From contig NZ_CP011339.1 of NCBI RefSeq assembly GCF_001264245.1, positions 4,216,001 to 4,280,000 of the forward strand: DNA of 64,000 nt, written 5' to 3'. Source of the DNA: Microcystis panniformis FACHB-1757. GTDB lineage: Bacteria > Cyanobacteriota > Cyanobacteriia > Cyanobacteriales > Microcystaceae. Position 1 is the stretch's first letter, and each line of letters starts with the position of its first letter. Below, piece after piece: positions 53,742 through 61,588 of this stretch. Under the pieces are notes generated by a model. The model was not told where the DNA came from. It worked only from the letters and a program-made list of their open reading frames with translations, and made no database searches. The position numbers were made by a program, and so were the translations under genes.

Positions 53742-54545
53742 CTACATACGCCGAATCAAGGTCAAGCCGTCTCGCAGAGGTAGCAGGACTTGCTCAACTC
53801 GTGGATCGTGGCTCAGGGTTTGGTTGAACTGTGCGATCGCCTTGCCATTGGGCGTAGGCGTTTCCGAGAGATAGGGCTGCCCCTGCATCAAAGTATTGTC
53901 CGCACAGATTAACCCGTTTGGAGCTAACAGCGAGGTAGTCAAGAGCAGATTGAGGTAGTCGATGTAACCTGCTTTATCGGCATCAATAAAGACTAGATCG
54001 AACACCTCTCCTGCCTCTGCAAGCTGCTTCAGGGTTTCAAGAGCAGGCGCCACCTTGACTACGATTTTGTGTCCGGCCGTCGACTCGTTAAAACACTGCC
54101 GCGCAAATTCAGCCACATAAGCATCAACTTCACAAGCCACGACCTGTCCATCGCTGGGCAATGCCTCTGCCATCGCTAGAGCCGAATAGCCCGTAAACAT
54201 GCCAATCTCTAGCACCCGTTGCGCTTGCGTCAAATGCACCAGAAATTTGAGCATTTGACCTTCCACATGCCCCGATAGCATTTCCTGCTCTAGCTGGCGC
54301 ACTGTTTCACCATCCGTAAATCGCTTGCTCCAGTCCTCCGCTTGAGTCCGTTGCACCAAGGCAGCCAAGGCAGGCGATTCGGGTGTCGTACAAACATCCA
54401 AATACGGGTCGAGTCCGCAAGCTAGGGCACAGACTTGCTGCAATTCAGCTTTGAAAACCGGATCAAGCCCATCGATCGACTCGGCGCGACCGACCAAGGC
54501 TGCTAACTTCGCTGAGATAATTCCAACGGGCGTAACGGGTCTCAT
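53742..54545 (-). CDS. mysB: MysB, O-methyltransferase for 4-deoxygadusol
   Basis: A 267-residue class I SAM-dependent O-methyltransferase (caffeoyl-CoA-type). It methylates desmethyl-4-deoxygadusol to 4-deoxygadusol. The SAM site is RVLEIGMFTGYSALAMAEAL with the acidic end of strand 2 in VVACEVDAYVAEFARQ, metal and catalytic aspartates in DLVFIDADKAGYIDY and ICADNTLMQG. The start at 54545 overlaps the mysA stop by four bases (ATGA), so the two are translationally coupled. Residue roles follow the caffeoyl-CoA OMT family. Confidence 0.9.
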   Translation of the reverse strand: MRPVTPVGIISAKLAALVGRAESIDGLDPVFKAELQQVCALACGLDPYLDVCTTPESPALAALVQRTQAEDWSKRFTDGETVRQLEQEMLSGHVEGQMLKFLVHLTQAQRVLEIGMFTGYSALAMAEALPSDGQVVACEVDAYVAEFARQCFNESTAGHKIVVKVAPALETLKQLAEAGEVFDLVFIDADKAGYIDYLNLLLTTSLLAPNGLICADNTLMQGQPYLSETPTPNGKAIAQFNQTLSHDPRVEQVLLPLRDGLTLIRRM

Positions 54546-55774
54546 ACGCCTGCTCCCTCTAAGGCTGGCTCGAGGCGCACGTACATATCCTCACCATTGC
54601 CCTGACGAGGATAGTTTTGAGCGATCGCTCGGTGAACCGCTAAGGCCTTGTCCAACTCAGATCGCGTTAGGTCGTTCATAAACACGCATTGCCCAATCGG
54701 GCGGGGAGCCGCTGCTCGCTGCAAACCATCGCGAGTCCGCGTAATTGCTTCGGTCGCTTTCCACAGGAGTTCTGGGGTGAGATAGGGGCTATCGATCGCC
54801 AGCCCCAATCGGCTCATTAAGCCTAAAATGCGATTGCGGTCTTCAACCGAAATATAGCCGCGCAACTGGGCGATTGTCGCCGTAAATGCCATATCAATGT
54901 TGACGCTATGACCGTGCAACATCGGGGGTTCTGGCGTTAATTCTAGCGTCGGACTCCAGGTATGACCGTAAGCAATCACTCGATCCAAATCTAGCTCATG
55001 CAGGTTGGGCACCTCTAGCTCTAACATGGCTTGAATTGCCTTGTAAGTCAGACGGTGCCCTACAGCTTGCAACTCAGGGGTGCCATTCAGATAGCCAAAA
55101 CGGCTGTGCAGCAATGCCGCACCATGTTCTTCTAGCAGCTCAAAGATTTCTTGATTGCCCACAACTGCAATCTTGATTAACTCTGCCATTCCGTTGCGAA
55201 TTTGATCGATCGGCAAAGTTCCCAAAAATGAGAAATCAAGAATCACCTTTTGAGAGGCATGATACGCACCAAGACGATTCTTTAGTTTGCCGTGATTGAC
55301 AGCAACCTTAATCGCCACGCTAGCATCAATCAAGCCAATCAAGCTTGTGGGCACGCGAATGTAGTTGGTTTTGCGACGATAGGCAGAACAAGCGAACCCA
55401 GCAACATCGGTCGTGAGTCCGCCACCCACAACCAAAACAGGCTCCTTACGCACCAGTCCAAAGTCGGCAAACGCATCGACAATCTTCTCGAAAGTTCTCA
55501 GAGTCTTTTCAGGCTCTTTGATACTGACTTGAAAAACAGTCAAATCGATTTGATAGTGAGCGAAGTACTGATCGATCTGCTGGCGATACAAACCGTAAAC
55601 AGTTTGATCAATCACCATCAAGCAGCGTCTGAATGGTGCATAACTTTCGGCAATTTCGGGATTCCCAATTTTGAAAGCACCGTTTACATAGAGCAAACTG
55701 AAATCAATCTTTTCGTAGCCTTGAATATGAAAGGCACAATCTGTGGACGTAAAAGTAGCCTTGATGCCTGCCAT
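54542..55774 (-). CDS. mysA: MysA, 2-demethyl-4-deoxygadusol synthase
   Basis: A 410-residue sugar-phosphate cyclase of the dehydroquinate synthase superfamily (DDGS/EEVS branch). It converts sedoheptulose 7-phosphate to 2-demethyl-4-deoxygadusol with NAD+ and a divalent metal. Blocks: VLVVGGGLTTDVAGFACSAY (NAD site), VPTSLIGLIDASVAIKVAVN, GAYHASQKVILDFSFL (the site that separates DDGS from DHQS), metal ligands in VIAYGHTWSPTLEL and PMLHGHSVNIDM. It is the first gene of the operon and starts 8 bp from a long palindrome. The pathway start is assumed from the family. Confidence 0.92.
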   Translation of the reverse strand: MAGIKATFTSTDCAFHIQGYEKIDFSLLYVNGAFKIGNPEIAESYAPFRRCLMVIDQTVYGLYRQQIDQYFAHYQIDLTVFQVSIKEPEKTLRTFEKIVDAFADFGLVRKEPVLVVGGGLTTDVAGFACSAYRRKTNYIRVPTSLIGLIDASVAIKVAVNHGKLKNRLGAYHASQKVILDFSFLGTLPIDQIRNGMAELIKIAVVGNQEIFELLEEHGAALLHSRFGYLNGTPELQAVGHRLTYKAIQAMLELEVPNLHELDLDRVIAYGHTWSPTLELTPEPPMLHGHSVNIDMAFTATIAQLRGYISVEDRNRILGLMSRLGLAIDSPYLTPELLWKATEAITRTRDGLQRAAAPRPIGQCVFMNDLTRSELDKALAVHRAIAQNYPRQGNGEDMYVRLEPALEGAGV

Positions 55775-55782
55775 AAGGTTTC

Positions 55783-55822
55783 ATTCTGAGATTCTGTTAC
55801 AAAGGTAACAGAATCTCAGAAT
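55783..55822. promoter_or_regulatory. 18-bp perfect inverted repeat just upstream of mysA
   Basis: ATTCTGAGATTCTGTTAC (55783-55800) is the exact inverse of GTAACAGAATCTCAGAAT (55805-55822), with a 4-nt AAAG loop. It lies 8 bp before the mysA start codon. As RNA it would be an extremely stable hairpin in the 5' leader; as DNA it is a possible operator. The role is not known. Confidence 0.8.
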
Positions 55823-55836
55823 TTATTCAACATCTT

Positions 55837-55859
55837 CTGCCAAAACCCAGCAATTCCCA
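55837..55859 (+). repeat. 23-bp direct repeat flanking mys operon, copy 2
   Basis: Identical to 51089-51111 in the same orientation. Confidence 0.9.
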
Positions 55860-55946
55860 ATTCAAACGGTAGCACAGAATACAGAACCAGTCTTACTCTT
55901 GCCTTTCAAAATGGAGTGAAGGGTTTGAACAGTGGGTTTCGGGGGA

Positions 55947-56430
55947 ATGGAAGTCAAACAACTGGGTTTTATGGGGATGCTGAGCTATTTCCAGCTAGTT
56001 ATCCCTGGGATAACTGAGCCTCGAAGTGCCAGCAATGCTACCCGCTACAGTCTGAAAGACGCAATATTAGGGGCATTCGCCGCCTTTTTTCGCCAGAATG
56101 AATCATTTCTAGAAGATCAGCGTCAACTTAATAGTTATTGTGGACGAGATAATGCTCAAAGTCTGTTTGGTTTGGTCAATATCCCGACAGTAGAGCAGAC
56201 GCGGAACATCCTCGATGGAATAGCCGCAAAGCATCTTTTTCCCCTGTTCAGATGGATTGATCAAGGGCTGAAAGACCAAGGCTATTTGAGGGGGTTTGAG
56301 GCGTTGGATGGCAACTTACTCGTCGCCCTAGATGCTACTCAGTACTATAGTTCAGAGAAAATTAGTTGTCCTTATTGCTCAAGCCGCACCTCAAAACAGG
56401 GAAAGATAACCTATCAAATCAGGAGAAAGG
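55947..56430 (+). pseudogene. Transposase N-terminal stub
   Basis: From ATG 55947 about 160 residues (MEVKQLGFMGMLSYFQLVIP, YSLKDAILGAFAAFFRQNES, QTRNILDGIAAKHLFPLFR, LVALDATQYYSSEKISCPYC) match the N-terminal part and first catalytic Asp (LDATQYY) plus a zinc knuckle of an ISNCY-like transposase. It breaks off at GKITY and runs in frame into xisH with no intervening stop. The rest of the element is missing. Family placement is tentative. Confidence 0.6.
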
Positions 56431-56435
56431 TAAAA

Positions 56436-56852
56436 TTGGCTAAAGATTTAGTTTATCAAGCAGCCAAAAATGCTTTGATCAAAGATAATTGGTTAATTAC
56501 TCATGACCCTTATACGATAAGTTTTGGAGGGGTGAATATGGCTGTTGATTTAGGCGCAGAAAAGCTGATTGCTGCGACTAAAGATCATCAAAAGATTGCC
56601 GTAGAAATTAAAAGTTTTTTAGAGGGGTCTTCAGCGATCTCAGAATTTCATACTGCTCTAGGACAATTTATTAATTATCGGGCGGTTTTAAAGAGAAAAG
56701 ATCCAGATAGAGTCTTGTTTTTAGCTATTCCTAGTTTTACTTACGACACTTTTTTCTCTTTAGATTTTACCCAATTGATGATGAGAGAAAACCATTTAAA
56801 ATTAATTATTTTTTCGCCAAGTCAGGAGGTAATTTTAAGATGGATAAATTAG
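56436..56852 (+). CDS. xisH: XisH family protein
   Basis: A 138-residue XisH, named for its role in fdxN-element excision in Anabaena. It starts at TTG 56436 (AGGAG at 56421). Conserved features: AKDLVYQAAKNALIKDNWLI, the endonuclease-like DLGAEKLIAATKDHQKIAVE (acidic and lysine residues of a PD-(D/E)xK core, ending VEIKSFL), FHTALGQFINYRAVL, and LKLIIFSPSQEVILRWIN. It overlaps xisI by 13 bp. No XisF recombinase or excision element is visible here; in unicellular cyanobacteria the pair is often on its own. Confidence 0.88.
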   Translation: MAKDLVYQAAKNALIKDNWLITHDPYTISFGGVNMAVDLGAEKLIAATKDHQKIAVEIKSFLEGSSAISEFHTALGQFINYRAVLKRKDPDRVLFLAIPSFTYDTFFSLDFTQLMMRENHLKLIIFSPSQEVILRWIN

Positions 56853-57175
56853 CAAAATATCGTCAATTAGTCAAAAATATTCTCTCAGAATATACTCAAT
56901 ATAAACCCACTGGTAATGATTTAGAGATTCAAGCTATTTTTGATGAACAAAAAGAACATTATCAGGTCGTTACTTTTGGGTGGGAAGGCGAAAAGTATGT
57001 ACATTATTGTCTTATTCATATTGACCTCAAGTCTGATAAAATTTGGATTCAATGGAATATGACAGAACAAGATATTGCTGAAGATTTAGTTAAACTAGGT
57101 GTTCCTAAAAAAGATATTGTCATTGGCTTTCATCCTCCTATACTTCGTCAATTGACCGATTATGCAGTAGGATAA
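56840..57175 (+). CDS. xisI: XisI family protein
   Basis: A 111-residue XisI partner: MDKLAKYRQLVKNILSEYTQ, DLEIQAIFDEQKEHYQVVTF, CLIHIDLKSDKIWIQW and the terminal block GVPKKDIVIGFHPPILRQLT. The pair XisH/XisI is required for the fdxN element excision in Anabaena, but orphan pairs are common and may act as toxin-antitoxin-like modules. AGGAGGTAA precedes the ATG. Overlapping coupling with xisH is typical. Confidence 0.9.
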   Translation: MDKLAKYRQLVKNILSEYTQYKPTGNDLEIQAIFDEQKEHYQVVTFGWEGEKYVHYCLIHIDLKSDKIWIQWNMTEQDIAEDLVKLGVPKKDIVIGFHPPILRQLTDYAVG

Positions 57176-57205
57176 ATTAGTTTATCCTACTGCAATTAAT
57201 CCCAG

Positions 57206-57772
57206 TTAGTTGTCTGGTTCTTGGGGGTTATCTGTGGGTGATTTTGCTTTTTTTGATAGGATACCTTTTACTTTTATTGCGGCTAAACCTAGTCCGAGTA
57301 ATCCTAGACCAAAGACATTAGAAGCCTCAGGAACACTCTTTGGAGGCTGAGAAGCGATAGATCCATACTGCAAATGATCTATACTGATACCTACACTTAT
57401 TAAAGTTTGGGAAATAAATGGATATCTTTGAAATTCCTTCTGGATTTATAACTCCGAAGAAACGATCGTCACCCGTGGTTCCATCAAATCTTCCATAAAA
57501 TCAGGATTACCAATTAAAACGGGTAATCCACTGGCACTAGAGGCTGTTACACCCGGAGTATTTAGAAGACCATCTTCAAAGTTTTCAAGATAGAAATAGT
57601 TAAAATTTACACTCTTAAAGGGGCTATCATTAAAGCTTAAGTAGGGAGTCGGTCCCAAGATAATAGGAACCGCATTGGCAACCTGACTTTCTAAAGTTAT
57701 GAAACCTAGAGATATCGTAGCAGTTACGACAACCATTTTAGATACGATGATCATTGCATTTTGACGATTCAT
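57206..57772 (-). pseudogene. PEP-CTERM secreted protein with one in-frame ochre codon
   Basis: From ATG 57772 a signal peptide (MIIVSKMVVVTATISLGFIT region, cleavage near ANA) leads to a beta-rich segment. The frame stops at TAA 57448-57446 after VTIVSSEL. Without any frameshift the same frame continues IQKEFQRYPFISQTLI and ends with a PEP-CTERM sorting tag: SVPEASNVFGLGLLGLGLAA followed by basic KVKGILSKK and a final stop at 57206. So a single nonsense codon removes the tag. PEP-CTERM proteins are sorted by exosortase and released to the surface or matrix. Function of the body is unknown. Confidence 0.8.
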
Positions 57773-57831
57773 GATGAATTTTCTCCTTGATTTGATTACT
57801 TCAAAACTTTGACAATCGAACTCAACCCTAA

Positions 57832-58010
57832 TTAAATTTGAGACCTTAATTGTGGAGGACTGATTTTCTCCAGATATGCTGGCAAATCATCCAGAGAAAG
57901 CAATGTCAAAAAACTTAACTTAGTTTTATTGATTTTCTCCAAAAAACCTAACACCTTACCCTCAGACATCTCAGCATTAATCTCCACAAAAACATAACCA
58001 ACTCTGTCCG
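57832..58010 (-). pseudogene. C-terminal fragment of an unknown cyanobacterial protein
   Basis: The last about 60 residues (RVGYVFVEINAEMSEGKVLG, then LEKINKTKLSFLTLLSLDDL, PAYLEKISPPQLRSQI) lie in an ORF whose start is in the right end of the IS200/IS605 element (58011 onward). They resemble the C-terminal block of a DUF1822-like protein, but I am not sure. The remainder of the gene is not found beyond the element's other end. Confidence 0.4.
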
Positions 58011-58166
58011 TTGACACTCCCATCGCGCTCATGCGAAGGATTCTTGGTTCATAGAGTTTCCTTAATCTGGCAGGACGTATCCAGCCAAACCAGAGGGAAT
58101 CTCTCCCCAAGCGTATTAGTTTCGGTGTGTCCCACCGTACTTAGTCCCTTTTTGAGAATGATTAAA

Positions 58167-60740
58167 GTCAGTAAGAGAGTCGCCTCTCCTACTGCTCTAC
58201 AAAACGGAACGTGACAATTTCTCGTCATTCCGCTCCTCAACTACACGGGGTTTGTCATTCCTACGTCATTACCAACATATCCTTTACCCAGATGTAATTA
58301 TCTGGTATGGGCGGTTCTGGCTTGACACTATTGCAGTCAGATTTGTTGCCTAGACTGCCATCATTGGCTGTCTTTTCATCATGGCAATGTCGATGAAGAA
58401 GTTGGAGGTTATTGTAACTGTTATTCCCCCCTAGTGATTTAGGGGTGATGTGGTCTATCTCCATTAAATCCCCATCTCTTAAGAAGTGTCCACAGTGAGT
58501 ACATTTCCCTTTTTGCTTTTTCAACAGTTTTGAAATTTCTGTTGGCATTTCGGGATGAGTCCCCATTCTTGAACTCCAATAAACTAGGTTTCCATCGTAG
58601 GGTGAGGCGTTCCCTTTGACCTTCACATAGCGTCGGATTTCCGTTTCTCTATGTTCGTACAACCTTAGAGGATTATTTTCTTCTCTGGTTGTGAAAGCCC
58701 AGTTATTGCCACCTATTGTGTGAAAGTGTCTTTTAGAAATCCACTTTCTTCCTTTGTTTCGATGGCGTTTTATCCCCCATTTGATGAGTTTATGCCCTAG
58801 GATGTGGGTTAATCTTTCAAAGATTTTCTGACTAACCACTGTTGAGAAGTAATTGCACCATCCTCTTATTACAGGGTTTAACCTTTTAATGAGTTCAGCT
58901 TGGTTGATTCCCTTGCTGGTGTTTATGATGCGTTTAAGTTCTCTATAGTGTCTTATTTGACTCTCTTTGTTAGGGGTTATTATTGTTTTGAAACCAAGCA
59001 GATTACCTCTGACTTTTCCCGAGGTGTATTTACCGACGGGAAATTGTCTTATATTAAACCCTAGAAAGTCGAATCCAGCTTGTTCGCTTTCATCTTCTCT
59101 CAGTGTGTGGGCTATTCTTGTTTTACTTGGTTTTAACTCAAGTCCGATGTTTTGTAACCATCCCTCTATTTCCTTTTTGATTAGGAGAATAACCCCTAGG
59201 TTTTCATGTAGTACCACAAAATCGTCTGCATATCGGATTAAGGTCACTGATTTTATTTTGTCTCTAACACTCATTTGTGTCCCGTCTTTGCGTTTCATGT
59301 CAAATGAGGGTGCTAGATTCATAACCAATTCCTCTAACCCATGAAGTGCTATATTTGCCAATAATGGCGATAACACTCCGCCTTGCGGTGTACCTTCTGA
59401 GGTTGGGAATAACTGTTTGTCGTCTATGACTCCTGCTTTTAACCATGATTTGATTTGTTTCCTCATGGTTGGGTAGGTGTTAAGTTTTTCTAACAGTTTT
59501 TGATGGTCAATGCGGTCAAAGCATTTAGCTATATCTGCATCAAGAACATACTTTGCCTTTTTGTTAATGGCTTGGAATATCCCTGCTATAGCATCGTGAC
59601 AAGAGCGTCCTACTCTAAATCCATAGCTGTTAGGCTCGAATTTGGCTTCCCACTCTGGTTCTAGTACCAGTTTAGCTAGTGCTTGTAAGGCACGGTCTTT
59701 CATGGTAGGTATTCCTAAAGGTCGTTTTTCGCCGTTGGGTTTGGGAATCCATACTCGGCGTGTGGGTTTGACCTTTGTTCCCAAGTTTAGTTCAGTCATT
59801 AGGGTTAACCGTTGTTTTGGGGTTAGAGATTTAACTCCATCCACACCTGCGGTTTTCTTTCCTTGATTGTCTTGGGTTACTCTACGCACCGCTAACGCTT
59901 TAGCACTGTAGGACTTTAACAATAATTTTTGGAGTCTGTGAACCTTCTTGACATCTCCACAACTAGACGCTCTGAAAATTCGTTTTTGTAACTTAAAAAC
60001 CTGACGTTCAACCTTTTTCCAATTGATGTCTTGCCAAGTCTTCCATTTATCCATCTGTTGAACAGTGGTCATAACTTTTACATTACTACTTACAACTTTT
60101 CATTCCATGTAATCGTGAGTCCGTCTGCATATCCTATTCGTTACAAATAGGCGTTGGCTTTTGACTCAATCTTTCCCTACTATTACCTGCTGTATTGCAG
60201 AGTTTTCGTCTTAGCTGACTGCTCTTAGTTTTCGACCTTTACTAAAGAGTAATAATAGGGTTACTTCGTTCCTCTTAACCTTTGGTTTGTTCCCTTTAGG
60301 ATGTCATCTTTTTACCGAGTTTTTGGGTAACGCTTGGTATATCGATACAAATCCTTATACCACCCTATACTATTGACCTTTTGGTACTGGCAGTGTGTCA
60401 GCCTTATTTCACTGCTTCGCCGTAACGGTAATTCGGACGATGACTTAACTTTCGTTATCCATAGGAACTTGCTTACGGTTGACTTATTTAGGCTATAAGT
60501 CGCTTTTTCCGCTCGATTCCCTGCTTTACGGATTGATGGCTAGTCGCTACCGTAAGGGCGTTTGCTTTCATTCCTGCGTCTGGAAGGTAAGACTTGGGGT
60601 TTCTAGGATACTAGCCCTCACTTACAAGGTTATGAAGTTGTCATCTGCTGAGGATTAAAGTGCGTACTCAACCCAGTTAGGGTTACTCAACAGAGGCCAG
60701 TCATCCCCCTATTTCTAGGTTTCGACTGAACGAATCGCAC
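58167..60740 (-). ncRNA. Group II intron in tnpB, with maturase
   Basis: 5' end GTGCGATTCGTT at 60740. Domain V near the 3' end has GAGCGGAATGACGAGAAAT and the partner TTCCGTTTTG (about 58230-58195), domain VI then follows, and the 3' end is GAC at 58167. Splicing joins ATCAA to TTTAATC and yields AAINLIILKKG in frame. The maturase ORF 58261-60072 sits in domain IV. The intron is complete and splicing-competent by inspection. Confidence 0.82.
58261..60072 (-). CDS. ltrA: Group II intron reverse transcriptase/maturase
   Basis: A 603-residue intron-encoded protein. Order: N-terminal RT-0 (MTTVQQMDKWKTWQDINWKK), RT 1-7 (VRRVTQDNQGKKTAGVDGVK; EWEAKFEPNSYGFRVGRSCH; the catalytic LIRYADDFVVLHENL), domain X (GWCNYFSTVVSQKIFERLTH), and a C-terminal HNH endonuclease (CTHCGHFLRDGDLMEIDHIT, NNLQLLHRHCHDEKT). 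The HNH and RT active sites are intact, so it could support retrohoming, and possibly serve the ORF-less intron at 16614-17397 in trans. Confidence 0.92.
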   Translation of the reverse strand: MTTVQQMDKWKTWQDINWKKVERQVFKLQKRIFRASSCGDVKKVHRLQKLLLKSYSAKALAVRRVTQDNQGKKTAGVDGVKSLTPKQRLTLMTELNLGTKVKPTRRVWIPKPNGEKRPLGIPTMKDRALQALAKLVLEPEWEAKFEPNSYGFRVGRSCHDAIAGIFQAINKKAKYVLDADIAKCFDRIDHQKLLEKLNTYPTMRKQIKSWLKAGVIDDKQLFPTSEGTPQGGVLSPLLANIALHGLEELVMNLAPSFDMKRKDGTQMSVRDKIKSVTLIRYADDFVVLHENLGVILLIKKEIEGWLQNIGLELKPSKTRIAHTLREDESEQAGFDFLGFNIRQFPVGKYTSGKVRGNLLGFKTIITPNKESQIRHYRELKRIINTSKGINQAELIKRLNPVIRGWCNYFSTVVSQKIFERLTHILGHKLIKWGIKRHRNKGRKWISKRHFHTIGGNNWAFTTREENNPLRLYEHRETEIRRYVKVKGNASPYDGNLVYWSSRMGTHPEMPTEISKLLKKQKGKCTHCGHFLRDGDLMEIDHITPKSLGGNNSYNNLQLLHRHCHDEKTANDGSLGNKSDCNSVKPEPPIPDNYIWVKDMLVMT

Positions 60741-61588
60741 TTGATAGCGGCGTTAATGTCTCTATCTTCTACATAACCACAATGGGGACAAGTATGGGTT
60801 CTCGTAGATAGAGATTTAGGGACTTTTTGACCACAATTAGAACAATTTTGACTCGTGTTATGGGGTGGTACTGCTACCGTAGCCTTACCATATTTAAACC
60901 CAAAATATTCTAACCATTGTCGAAAAATAGACCAAGCCACATCATTAATAGATTTAGCTAGTTTAGAGTTTTTTACCATGCCTTGAATATTTAAGTTGAC
61001 CTGAGCGATAAAATCGTTAGATTTAATGACGCGCAATGCCTCTTTTTCGACAAAGCCTTTACGTTGCCTACTTACTCTTAAATGCTTTCTAGCATACCTC
61101 TTTCTAGCCTTTTGGTAGTTGTTTGATTGGGGTTGACCTTTTCTAAATTTTTTAGATTTCTTCCGATTTAGACGGTTTAATCTTTTTTCTGCTTGGCGAT
61201 AGTATTGCGGTATTTCTACTGTTTCCCCATCACTGTTAGCGTAGAAAACTTTTAAACCTACATCCAATCCTACACATCTTTTTGTTGGTTCTAGCGGTTT
61301 AGCATATTCCCGAATATCAACGCTAAGACAGAATTGGACATAATAACCATCCGCTCGTTTAACAATCCTAACTCGTTTAATTTGGTCAATAGGGTAAAAG
61401 TTTAAGTCTCTGGTTCCTTTCAGTTTAACCGTGCCAATGTTTTTCTTATCTGTGAAAGTTATTTTCTTTCTATCCTCCGATAGTTTCCACCCAGAGTTTT
61501 TATATTCCACAGAACGATTATTTTTCTGAAACTTGGGATAACCTTTTTTACCTTTAACCTTTTTCTTACAATTGTCATAGAAACGGGC
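60741..61588 (-). other. tnpB middle exon (context)
   Basis: The stretch between the intron and ISL3 is the middle third of tnpB, described in the tnpB entry. It carries RuvC-I and the zinc ribbon. Confidence 0.7.

Noticed and set aside
58049..58240. ORF MRSGMTRNCHVPFCRAV... as a gene
   Set aside because: It runs through the intron 3' end and then the last exon of tnpB; it is not an independent protein.
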